A DNA stretch of 13,804 bases from contig CALALQ010000139.1 in NCBI GenBank assembly GCA_937925595.1, positions 1 through 13,804 on the forward strand, given 5' to 3'. This stretch comes from an uncultured Demequina sp. (GTDB taxonomy: Bacteria; Actinomycetota; Actinomycetes; Actinomycetales; Demequinaceae). Positions 1 to 6,543 of the stretch are shown piece by piece (position 1 is the first letter of the stretch; each line of letters opens with the position of its first letter). A program made the position numbers and the translations under genes. The notes under the pieces are model-generated. The model was not told the origin of the DNA. It saw only the letters and a list, made by a program, of their open reading frames with translations, and did no database searches.

Positions 1-833
1 ATGGCCGCGCCCAGTTCATGCAGCAGCAGACCACTCAGGCCCCGGCTCCCGTGAAAGAATCTGTTGCCGTTCAGGCGGCACCTGTTGCCGTTCAGGCGGC
101 ACCTGTTGCCGTTCAGGCGGCACCTGCTGCCGTTCAGGCGGCACCTGTTGCTGCGCAGCCTGCCATCGAGGTCACCCACGTCTCCCCGACCGCGAACGCG
201 GAGGCCGCCCAGCCTGTGGCCTCCACCGGCACGGTCCCGTCCGCGGATGTTCCCGCCCCGACGCGGGCACCTGCCCCTGTCGCCGCTGCCCAGCAGGCCG
301 CCCCGGTCACCGCGGACAGCAACCCCGCTCCGGTGGCCCCGGTCGCCCAGACCGCCCCGACTGCCGCCCCGGCTGCCACAGCACCCGTCACCCCGGCTGC
401 ACCCCCGGCACCTGTCGCTCATCAGCTGACTGGCCCGGTGTCAGCCATCATCACCGCCGGTGACGGCGAGCACACGATGGTCGTCCGTGTCGCCCCGGAC
501 GAGTTCGGCCCCGTGACCGTCCGCGCTTCCATCTCCGGCGGCACGATCGCTCTCGAACTGGTGTCTTCGACTGACGCGGGCCGTGAGGCGCTGAAAGCGG
601 CGATGGCGGAGCTTCGCCGGGAGCTGACGACCCTCGCCCCGGCGGCAAGCCTGTCGCTGTCCGCTGACGGGCAGAGCGCCCAGTCGCAGTCCTCCGGCGC
701 CGACTCCCGCTTCGGCGGGCAGCCGGCCTCCCGCACCGAGCGTGGCGATGACGCTGCGGCCGGCCCCGAGTCCACCACAGAGCCGTCGGTTCCTGAGTCC
801 AACACGGGCGACGGCATCGACTTGTACGTCTAA
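1..833 (+). CDS. fliK: Flagellar hook-length control protein FliK, 5'-truncated by window edge
   Basis: FliK is exported during hook assembly, measures hook length and makes FlhB switch from rod/hook to filament substrates. The reading frame is open to the left edge, so the true start lies outside the window; the first in-window ATG is at 18 and residues are numbered from it. Residues 1-134 are Ala/Pro/Val-rich low-complexity sequence, as expected of the extended FliK ruler, and include four VAVQAAP-type repeats. Residues about 140-220 match the FliK C-terminal (Flg_hook) domain: a strand with VVRVAPDEFGPVTVRASI, then IALELVSST and a helix REALKAAMAELRREL. A polar tail ends at TAA 831-833. 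flgD follows after 12 nt and flgE after that, the usual actinobacterial order. The repeat-rich N-terminal part could not identify the protein alone; the C-terminal domain and context do. Confidence 0.88.
   Translation, partial: GRAQFMQQQTTQAPAPVKESVAVQAAPVAVQAAPVAVQAAPAAVQAAPVAAQPAIEVTHVSPTANAEAAQPVASTGTVPSADVPAPTRAPAPVAAAQQAAPVTADSNPAPVAPVAQTAPTAAPAATAPVTPAAPPAPVAHQLTGPVSAIITAGDGEHTMVVRVAPDEFGPVTVRASISGGTIALELVSSTDAGREALKAAMAELRRELTTLAPAASLSLSADGQSAQSQSSGADSRFGGQPASRTERGDDAAAGPESTTEPSVPESNTGDGIDLYV
63..146 (+). repeat. Four in-frame 21-nt tandem repeats within fliK
   Basis: Units lie at 63-83, 84-104, 105-125 and 126-146. The first three are identical in DNA and the fourth has one substitution (GTT to GCT in its first codon). 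Each encodes VAVQAAP (the last AAVQAAP), and a decayed partial copy VAAQ follows. The identity at DNA level, including third positions, points to recent duplication by slippage or unequal crossing-over rather than protein-level convergence. The repeats sit in the extended ruler part of FliK, so copy number would change its length in steps of seven residues. Confidence 0.95.
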
Positions 834-845
834 CGAAAGAGCACG

Positions 846-1262
846 ATGACAGCAGTAGCCGCGGTCTCACCGACCGCATTCACGGCACCCGGGGCCAGCG
901 CGCCCACGGAGAAGTCGAACGCGATGAACAGCGAGATGTTCCTCAAGCTCCTGGTGACGCAGTTGCAGAACCAGGACCCGTCCTCCCCGATGGACACCAA
1001 CGAGATGATGGCGCAGACCACGCAGCTCGCGATGATGGAGTCCCTCACGAACATCTCCGACACGTTCAGTGAGCAGTTCGGTCTCTCGATGCGTGCCACC
1101 GCCGCGTCCCTTCTCGGGGAGAACGCCACCTACAAGGACAAGGACGGCGTCGAGCACTCCGGCCTTGTCACCGCCGTCTCCTACGAGGCTGGCGTCCCGA
1201 CCGTCACCATCGACGGCGTCAAGGTCAACCTCGACGCGGTCTCCGGCCTCACCACCTCCTGA
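846..1262 (+). CDS. flgD: Flagellar hook cap/scaffold protein FlgD, short form
   Basis: FlgD caps the growing hook and guides FlgE assembly; it is exported by the flagellar type III apparatus. At 138 aa this is a short form. After a variable N-terminus, residues 32-67 carry the family core FLKLLVTQLQNQDPSSPMD followed by TNEMMAQTTQLAMMESL. Residues about 85-135 resemble the small tudor-like part (LLGENATYKDKDG, then GVPTVTIDGVKV). The longer Ig-like segment of enterobacterial FlgD is not present. ATG 846 lies 12 nt after the fliK stop with only a weak purine-rich stretch (GAAAGAG) upstream. flgE follows 21 nt after its TGA stop. Confidence 0.93.
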   Translation: MTAVAAVSPTAFTAPGASAPTEKSNAMNSEMFLKLLVTQLQNQDPSSPMDTNEMMAQTTQLAMMESLTNISDTFSEQFGLSMRATAASLLGENATYKDKDGVEHSGLVTAVSYEAGVPTVTIDGVKVNLDAVSGLTTS

Positions 1263-1283
1263 CCCCTCCCCGAAAGGAAGCTC

Positions 1284-2444
1284 ATGCTTCGTTCTCTGTA
1301 CTCCGGTATCTCCGGACTCTCCGCGCATCAGAAGATGCTCGACGTCACCGGCAACAACATCGCCAACGTCAACACTGTCGGCTTCAAGGGCTCGTCGGTG
1401 CAGTTCCAGGACACGCTCTCGCAGCTGGTCCGCAACGGCGCCGGTCCCCGTGAGGACGTCGGCGGCTCCAACCCGTCGCAGATCGGCCTCGGTGTGCAGG
1501 TCGCTGCCATCCGCACCAACTTCAGTCAGGGTTCCGCTCAGACGACCGGTGTCGGCACGGACCTGATGATCTCCGGTGACGGCTTCTTCGTCATCCGTGA
1601 GGGCAACGAGAACTCCTACACCCGCAACGGCTCGTTCAACTTCGACTCCGCCGGACGACTCGTCACCGCAGGTGGCGGGTTCGTGCAGGGCTGGACCGCT
1701 GTGAACGGTGCGCTCAACACCGGCGGCGGCGTCGGCAACATCACCCTCCCCACCGGCGGCACCGCCCCCGCGAAGGCGACGGAGAACGCCACGGTCGGCG
1801 GCAACCTGCCTTCGGGTGCGGCTGTCGGCGACACGCTCGTGCGCGACGTGACCGTCTACGCTGCGGACGGTGCGGCCGCCCAGCTCGCCCTCACGTTCAC
1901 CCGTACCGCCGCTGGCTGGGACGTCACGGACGGCACGACGACCACGTCGCTGACGTTCACCGACGGTGTCCAGGCTGGTCCGTCGTCGCTGAACGCGGTC
2001 GGCGGCATCACCGTGGACCTGTCGGCAGTCACCGGCTACGCGGGCCTGTCCACCATCGCTGTCACCGGCCAGGACGGCTACAAGGCCGGCGAGCTCGTCG
2101 GCTACGAGATCAGCTCGTCGGGTGCGGTCATCGGCACGTTCTCGAACGGTTCGACGCAGACGCTCGCGCAGATCGCGCTGGCCACGTTCGACAACCCGGA
2201 GGGCCTCGAGAAGGTCGGCTCGTCGCAGTACAAGGCCTCGACGAACTCCGGTGACCCGGTGGTGTCGGAGGCTGGCACCAACGGCGCCGGCTCTCTGATG
2301 GCTGGTGCGCTGGAGATGAGCAACGTGGACCTGTCGCAGGAGTTCACGAACCTCATCGTCGCCCAGCGTGGCTTCCAGGCGAACTCCCGCATCATCACCA
2401 CCTCCGATGAGGTGCTGCAGGAACTGATGTCACTCAAGCGCTGA
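1284..2444 (+). CDS. flgE: Flagellar hook protein FlgE
   Basis: FlgE polymerises into the hook that links rod and filament. The 386-aa product has the N-terminal rod/hook signature (LRSLYSGISGLSAHQKMLD, then NNIANVNTVGFKGS at residues 24-37), the conserved LMISGDGFFVI at about 94-104, a variable Gly/Thr-rich surface region in the middle, and the C-terminal helix NVDLSQEFTNLIVAQRGFQ at about 347-365 that pairs with the N-terminal helix in the assembled tube. Length and ends are typical of simple FlgE. ATG 1284 is preceded by a good AAAGGAAG site. The stop TGA at 2442-2444 is followed by the only long gap in the + strand cluster. The paralogous rod protein FlgG shares both ends, but position after flgD favours FlgE. 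Confidence 0.95.
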   Translation: MLRSLYSGISGLSAHQKMLDVTGNNIANVNTVGFKGSSVQFQDTLSQLVRNGAGPREDVGGSNPSQIGLGVQVAAIRTNFSQGSAQTTGVGTDLMISGDGFFVIREGNENSYTRNGSFNFDSAGRLVTAGGGFVQGWTAVNGALNTGGGVGNITLPTGGTAPAKATENATVGGNLPSGAAVGDTLVRDVTVYAADGAAAQLALTFTRTAAGWDVTDGTTTTSLTFTDGVQAGPSSLNAVGGITVDLSAVTGYAGLSTIAVTGQDGYKAGELVGYEISSSGAVIGTFSNGSTQTLAQIALATFDNPEGLEKVGSSQYKASTNSGDPVVSEAGTNGAGSLMAGALEMSNVDLSQEFTNLIVAQRGFQANSRIITTSDEVLQELMSLKR

Positions 2445-2461
2445 TAGATCGGGAAACCCAG

Positions 2462-2520
2462 GTCAGAGGCTTCTTCTGACACGAGGTTGCAGGGCCTTCG
2501 GAGAGATCCGGGGGCCCTGC
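2462..2520 (+). terminator. Two adjacent stem-loops after flgE, probable terminator or structured leader
   Basis: Stem-loop 1 pairs GTCAGA (2462-2467) with TCTGAC (2475-2480) across a 7-nt loop. Stem-loop 2 is much stronger: 14 paired positions, 2489-2502 against 2507-2520, with a GAGA loop. Its outer eight pairs GCAGGGCC/GGCCCTGC are perfect, and two G-U pairs lie further in. No T run follows, which is common for terminators in GC-rich actinobacteria. It begins about 45 nt after the flgE stop and precedes a candidate promoter, so termination of the fliK-flgD-flgE message is the simplest reading. Partial termination or mRNA end protection is also possible. Confidence 0.6.
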
Positions 2521-2566
2521 CCTCTGTCGCCGGACCACCTGTACCCACCCAATCGGCGGCGAATCC

Positions 2567-2594
2567 TAACGGATGAACCGCGAAAAGCCAATAG
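2567..2594 (+). promoter_or_regulatory. Candidate sigma-28 (FliA/WhiG-type) promoter upstream of flbD-motAB
   Basis: TAAC at 2567-2570 and GCCAATAG at 2587-2594 are separated by 16 nt. This resembles the flagellar sigma-28 pattern TAAA-N15/16-GCCGATAA, with one mismatch in the -35 element and two in the -10 element. It lies about 50 nt before the flbD start, after the flgE stem-loops, in the only gap that could hold a promoter between hook and motor genes. The motif was found by eye in GC-rich sequence and could be chance. Confidence 0.35.
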
Positions 2595-2644
2595 ACCTAT
2601 ATGACCGGCACGTCCCCACGCATGCAGAAAGAGCGGATACCCGC

Positions 2645-2860
2645 ATGATTACCCTCACTCGCCTCAACAAGACGCGCCTTGCTGTCAACTGCGACCTCAT
2701 CGAACGCATCACAGCCACCCCCGACACCAACATCCACATGGTCACCGGCGACCACCTCGTGGTCCTCGAGCCGCTCGAAGACGTGCTGGCCCTCATCGAA
2801 GAGGCCCGTGCGCGCGTCATCTCACGAGCCCTCTCCGCCGTCCTTGAAGGAGGCCTGTGA
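2645..2860 (+). CDS. flbD: FlbD-family small flagellar protein
   Basis: This 71-aa protein matches the small FlbD family found before motA in many Gram-positive flagellar operons; its biochemical role is poorly defined. The family pattern is clear: MITLTRLNKTRLAVNCDLIE, then ATPDTNIHMVTGDHLVVLE and a helical end. ATG 2645 is chosen although the frame is open back to ATG 2573, because family members begin MI.LTRLN and the extra 24 codons look non-coding and overlap the candidate promoter. The stop TGA 2858-2860 shares its last base with the motA ATG. This protein is distinct from the sigma-54 activator of Caulobacter that bears the same name. Confidence 0.85.
   Translation: MITLTRLNKTRLAVNCDLIERITATPDTNIHMVTGDHLVVLEPLEDVLALIEEARARVISRALSAVLEGGL
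2846..2853 (+). promoter_or_regulatory. Strong Shine-Dalgarno site that sets the motA start
   Basis: GAAGGAGG lies six nt before ATG 2860 and only three nt before GTG 2857. The spacing favours ATG 2860 as the motA start. The site lies inside the last codons of flbD. Confidence 0.8.
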
Positions 2861-3663
2861 TGGATGTCGCACTGATTCTCGGAATCCTGCTCGCGTTCGG
2901 TTCGCTGTACGCGATGATCACGCTGGAAGGCGCGCACGTCGAATCGCTGCTGATCCCCGCGCCGATGGCGCTGGTGTTCGGCGCGACGATCGCCGTCGGC
3001 ATCGCCTCAGGCACCGTGAAGGACGCCGTCCGGGCCTTCTCGTCCATCCCCCGAGCTTTCAAGGGCGTCGGCGGTCCCTCCGATGCCGAGCTCGTCGAGA
3101 AGGTCGTCGGGTTCGCCGAGGTCGCCCGCCGTCAGGGTGTCCTCGCCCTGGAAGAGTTCGTCGCCGACGAGAAGGACGAGTTCCTCAAGACCGCCCTCCA
3201 AGACATCGCCGATGGCAACGACGCCGAAGAGATCCGCGTCGTCATGGAAGACAAGATCGACGCGACCGAATCCGGTCACCGCACGTCAGCGAAGTTCTTC
3301 ATGGGCATGGGTGGTTACGCGCCCACCATCGGCATCATCGGCACCGTCGTCTCCCTCACCCACGTCCTCGAGAAGCTCGACAAGCCCGACACGCTCGGCC
3401 CGATGATCGCGACCGCGTTCGTGGCGACCCTGTGGGGTCTGCTGTCGGCCAACTTCATCTGGCTGCCCATCGGCACCCGCCTCACCCGCCTCGCCGAGAT
3501 CGAGACGGCCCGCATGACCCTGCAGATGGAGGGCATGCTGTCCGTCCAGTCCGGCAACCCGCCCCACGTCGTCCGTGACCGCCTGACGGCGCTGCTGCCG
3601 GCCGGGACGAAGAAGGCCAAGGACAAGGGCAAGAAGGACGAGTCCGGAGCGGGCGCGAGCTGA
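2860..3663 (+). CDS. motA: Flagellar motor stator protein MotA
   Basis: MotA forms the membrane stator with MotB and transmits ion flow as torque to FliG. The 267-aa protein has four predicted membrane segments at about 1-22, 31-51, 150-172 and 183-206, with a large cytoplasmic loop between the second and third and a Lys-rich tail. The two functionally important prolines are visible as P155 (GGYAPTIGIIG) and P203 (FIWLPIG). In the cytoplasmic loop, R90/R91 and E98/E99 (ARRQGVLALEEF) correspond to the charged pair that contacts FliG in studied MotA proteins. The gene overlaps flbD by 1 nt (TGATG) and motB by 1 nt (TGATG). The coupling ion cannot be decided from the sequence. Confidence 0.96.
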   Translation: MDVALILGILLAFGSLYAMITLEGAHVESLLIPAPMALVFGATIAVGIASGTVKDAVRAFSSIPRAFKGVGGPSDAELVEKVVGFAEVARRQGVLALEEFVADEKDEFLKTALQDIADGNDAEEIRVVMEDKIDATESGHRTSAKFFMGMGGYAPTIGIIGTVVSLTHVLEKLDKPDTLGPMIATAFVATLWGLLSANFIWLPIGTRLTRLAEIETARMTLQMEGMLSVQSGNPPHVVRDRLTALLPAGTKKAKDKGKKDESGAGAS

Positions 3664-4499
3664 TGAGCGGTCGCCGGCGGAAGAAGTCGCATCACGAGGG
3701 AGGGCACGAAGGGCCCGACGAGCGGTGGATGGCGTCCTACATGGACATGGTGACCGTCCTCATGTGCATGTTCATCGTGCTGTTCGCGATGTCCACCGTC
3801 AGCGACGAGAAGTACCAGGCGCTCAAAGACTCCCTCGGCGAAGGTTTCGGCCAGCACCAGTCTGAGGAGCTGACCGCCGTCGAAGGCATCGTCGTCCCCA
3901 AGGAGTTCCTCGAAGGCGACTCCGTCGAAGAGGCGGAGCTGCAGAAGGCCATCGAAGAGTACGAAGACCTCGCAGAGCTCCGCGAGCAGCTCGAGAAGGT
4001 GCTCGACGACAACAAGCTGCCCGGGGTGGCGACCTTCACCCTCGACGAGCGGGGCCTGACCATCGGCCTCGTCTCCTCGGAGACGTTCTTCGCGACCAAC
4101 AGCACGAACCTGTCCAGCAAGGCCGTCGCCATCTTGAAGACCGTCGGCCCCGTCCTCAAGAAGGAAGGCCGCGCCCTCTCCATTGAAGGCCATGCCGACT
4201 ACCGGAACCCGAGTGGTTTGTACCCGACGAACTGGGAGCTGTCCAGCGCCCGCGCCACCGGCGTCCTCCGCCACCTCGTCGAGCGCGAAGGCATCAAGGA
4301 CACCCTCATCAAGTCGGTCGGGTTCGGGTCCGCCCACCCCATCACCAAGGGCACCGACGCGAAATCCCTCGCGAAGAACCGCCGTGTGGACATCGTCATC
4401 CTCTCCGACGAGGAAGAGCGCGTGCGCGCCCTGCTTCCGGACATCGACAAGGTCAACCCGGCCAAGGGTGAGGACAAGACCTCAGGCTCCGGTCACTGA
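3663..4499 (+). CDS. motB: Flagellar motor stator protein MotB, peptidoglycan anchored
   Basis: MotB anchors the stator to peptidoglycan and carries the ion-binding aspartate. After a basic cytoplasmic N-terminus (RRRKKSHH), a single membrane helix at about 22-44 contains D28 (SYMDMVTVLMCMFIVLF), the conserved proton/ion carrier. An acidic plug/linker region at about 60-120 is predicted helical. The OmpA-like peptidoglycan-binding domain covers about 140-246: ETFFATNSTNLS, then LSIEGHADYRN, WELSSARATGVLRHLV, and the closing NRRVDIVI. Length (278 aa) is normal. It overlaps motA by 1 nt. The next gene is fliM; the fliL gene that often follows motB in related clusters is absent here. Confidence 0.96.
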   Translation: MSGRRRKKSHHEGGHEGPDERWMASYMDMVTVLMCMFIVLFAMSTVSDEKYQALKDSLGEGFGQHQSEELTAVEGIVVPKEFLEGDSVEEAELQKAIEEYEDLAELREQLEKVLDDNKLPGVATFTLDERGLTIGLVSSETFFATNSTNLSSKAVAILKTVGPVLKKEGRALSIEGHADYRNPSGLYPTNWELSSARATGVLRHLVEREGIKDTLIKSVGFGSAHPITKGTDAKSLAKNRRVDIVILSDEEERVRALLPDIDKVNPAKGEDKTSGSGH

Positions 4500-4502
4500 G
4501 CG

Positions 4503-5441
4503 GTGCGCTTTTCTGCCGGCACGCGCATAGACGGAGGCGTGACAGACGTAACCCCTGATGCTTCCACGCTGGAGCTCTACGACTTCGGACGCCCCGCGTC
4601 GCTGAGTCGGGAGAACGCCCGCGCGCTCAACAGCGCGTTCGACGCGTTCGCCCGCCAGTGGGCCGTGCAGCTGACCAGCAAAACCCGCACCCGTGTCCAC
4701 GTCGCCGTCTCCGAGGTGACGATGGAGACCTACGACGAGTACATCGAGTCGGTCCCCTCCCACACCGCGATGATCGTCTGCGGTCCGCAGGGCGAGGACG
4801 ACCGCGGCATCCTCGAGTTCCCCCTCGACGTCGCCATCCTCTGGATCGCGAAGATGATCGGCGGCGCCGACAACATCCCCGTCCCGGACCGGGCGCTCAC
4901 CATCCTCGAACAGGCCCTCCTGCGCCAGCTCGTCGACGAGTCGATCGGCATGCTCCGCTCCGCCCTGAACGGACTGCTGCCGGACAAGTTCCGCTCCGAC
5001 ACCGTCCAGTACAACCCGAGTTTCGCGCAGATCGCCGGTGCCACCGACCCCGTCGTCGTCGCTCGCTTCGAGATGAAGATCGGTGACCGGGACAACGTGC
5101 CCGCCACCTTCGCCATCCCCGCCGCCGGGTTCCTGGAACGCCTGAGCCGCGCCGACGAGCTGAACTACATCGTCGACCCGGACGCGCTGCGCCAGCACGT
5201 CGAGACCATCGACGTCGAACTGTCCCTGCGTGTACGCCCACAGACCATCGACCCCGACCAGGTTCTGAACCTGGCCGTCGGCGACATCATCTCGCTCAAC
5301 CACGCCGTCAACCGGCCCCTGGACCTCGCCATCGGTGACCACATCATCGGCACGGCTACCCAGGGCGCGTCCGGCAGCCGCCTGGCCTGCGCGGTGACCG
5401 CCACCTACCTTTCCGACACCCTGACCGAGGAGCTCTCATGA
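4503..5441 (+). CDS. fliM: Flagellar motor switch protein FliM
   Basis: FliM is the middle protein of the C ring, linking FliG to FliN and controlling rotation direction. Residues 25-31 (LYDFGRP) begin the conserved region. Residues about 45-215 form the CheC-like middle domain (DAFARQW, TYDEYIESVP, LEFPLDVAILWIAKMIGG, EQALLRQLVDESIGMLR). Residues about 234-300 form the C-terminal SpoA domain (VRPQTIDPDQVLNLAVGDII). The N-terminal CheY-P-binding peptide (LSQxEIDALL type) is not seen, and the FliG-contacting GGXG motif reads GGAD at 120-123. The start is uncertain: GTG 4503 lies 3 nt after the motB stop without a clear SD, while GTG 4539 has GGAGG only 1 nt away, too close to act. I chose 4503 as reinitiation after motB. 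It overlaps fliN by 4 nt (ATGA). Confidence 0.93.
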   Translation: MRFSAGTRIDGGVTDVTPDASTLELYDFGRPASLSRENARALNSAFDAFARQWAVQLTSKTRTRVHVAVSEVTMETYDEYIESVPSHTAMIVCGPQGEDDRGILEFPLDVAILWIAKMIGGADNIPVPDRALTILEQALLRQLVDESIGMLRSALNGLLPDKFRSDTVQYNPSFAQIAGATDPVVVARFEMKIGDRDNVPATFAIPAAGFLERLSRADELNYIVDPDALRQHVETIDVELSLRVRPQTIDPDQVLNLAVGDIISLNHAVNRPLDLAIGDHIIGTATQGASGSRLACAVTATYLSDTLTEELS

Positions 5442-6088
5442 CCAACATCACCGCCCAGGAGACGGCCGTCGCCGCCGCGTTCGCGGACAGCCTGCCCACC
5501 GCCGCCCCCGCCAAGGCCCGCCCCGCCAAGAGCACCGGCGACGCCGGTGAGGCCGCTGTCGTCTCGGTCATCGGAGACACCTCCGCCGACATCGCTGTGG
5601 TCATCGTCGATGAGAAGGCTCTCGCTGACGGTGAGGACGGCACGTCGCTGGCTGAGCGCCTCCAGGACGCGTTCGACGCGGCAGGCAACGCCCTCGGCGT
5701 CGCAGGCGTCGCCGACGCGACCGTGACGGACGGCACCGCCATCTTCACTGACCCGGCATCCCAGGTGTTCGAGCTCGTCGGCGCGAAGAGCCGCGTCATC
5801 GGCCGCATCGCTGTCCGCATCAGCCGTGCCGCCCAGCCCGGCGCCGCCAAGCTCAAGCGCATCGCCGGCGTCCAGATGGACATGACCGTCGAAATCGGCA
5901 ACACCCGACTGACAGTCGCCGAGATCCTCGCGCTCGAGCCGGGACGTGTCATCGAACTGGACCGCTCCGCCGGCTCCCCCGCTGACATCAAGGTCAACGG
6001 CAAGCTGGTCGCCCACGGCGAGATCGTCGTGCAGGACCAGGACTACGCGGTGCGGGTCACCCGCATCGTCGACACGTCCGAGGTCTGA
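5438..6088 (+). CDS. fliN: Flagellar motor switch protein FliN
   Basis: FliN forms the base of the C ring and a docking site for export cargo. Of 216 aa, residues about 140-212 are the SpoA/FliN domain (LKRIAGVQMDMTVEIG, TVAEILALEPGRVIELD, GKLVAHGEIVVQDQDYAVRV). The N-terminal 135 residues go well beyond the enterobacterial FliN: an Ala/Pro stretch at about 10-32, then a predicted alpha/beta region (VVSVIGDTSADIAVVIVDE, LAERLQDAFDAAGNALG) whose fold I cannot name. A degenerate CheC-like domain, as in FliY, is possible. The start ATG overlaps the fliM stop (ATGA) and has GAGGAG at 5427-5432, five nt upstream. The stop overlaps fliO by 1 nt. Confidence 0.93.
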   Translation: MTNITAQETAVAAAFADSLPTAAPAKARPAKSTGDAGEAAVVSVIGDTSADIAVVIVDEKALADGEDGTSLAERLQDAFDAAGNALGVAGVADATVTDGTAIFTDPASQVFELVGAKSRVIGRIAVRISRAAQPGAAKLKRIAGVQMDMTVEIGNTRLTVAEILALEPGRVIELDRSAGSPADIKVNGKLVAHGEIVVQDQDYAVRVTRIVDTSEV

Positions 6089-6543
6089 TGGACGAGTTCC
6101 TGCTCGTCGTCCGCGTGCTCGTCGGGCTTGGCGTGGTGTTCGCTGCGATCTTCTACCTGCAGCGACGCCTCGCCAAGCGCGGCGGCACCACAGGACGCGA
6201 AGAACTGATCCGCGTCGTCGGCCGCAAAGGCGTCGGCGCGAAAGCCCAGGTGGTCGTCGTGGACATCGCCGACCAGCGGTACGTCCTCGGCGTCACCGAA
6301 GCCGGTGTCTCCGTCGTGGACACGATGGCCGCTCCCGAGCCGCAGCACGAGCCGGTCGCTGAGGCCGCCGACTCGACTTCTGAGGACCACGCGCATAGCG
6401 GGACCATGACAACCACCCCCGCCACCGGCTTCGCGAGCATCCTCGCAGGCAAGCAGGCCGTCCCGTTCGGCGCTGCCCGCCCGTCCCTGCTGTCCCTGGA
6501 CACCTGGGTCACCGCCGCTCGCCAGGTCTTCGCCCGCTCGTGA
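6088..6543 (+). CDS. fliO: Flagellar biosynthesis protein FliO
   Basis: FliO is an accessory membrane protein that helps the FliP-FliR export-gate complex assemble. The 151-aa product has one N-terminal membrane helix (about 4-24), basic residues RRLAKRG just after it, and the small soluble FliO domain (GREELIRVVGRKGVGAKAQV, VDIADQRYVLGVTEAGVSVV). A disordered acidic linker and a short C-terminal helix (SLDTWVTAARQVF) follow. FliO is poorly conserved, so the call also rests on position between fliN and fliP. It overlaps fliN by 1 nt and fliP by 4 nt (GTGA). Confidence 0.87.
   Translation: MDEFLLVVRVLVGLGVVFAAIFYLQRRLAKRGGTTGREELIRVVGRKGVGAKAQVVVVDIADQRYVLGVTEAGVSVVDTMAAPEPQHEPVAEAADSTSEDHAHSGTMTTTPATGFASILAGKQAVPFGAARPSLLSLDTWVTAARQVFARS

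Noticed and set aside
2573..2644. Longer start for flbD at ATG 2573
   Set aside because: FlbD proteins begin at the MITLTRLN motif; the extension overlaps the candidate promoter and has no convincing SD.
2633..2644. GCGG-ATAC-CCGC mini hairpin just before the flbD start as a translational switch
   Set aside because: A 4-bp stem is too short to stand out in sequence this GC-rich, and nothing supports regulation.
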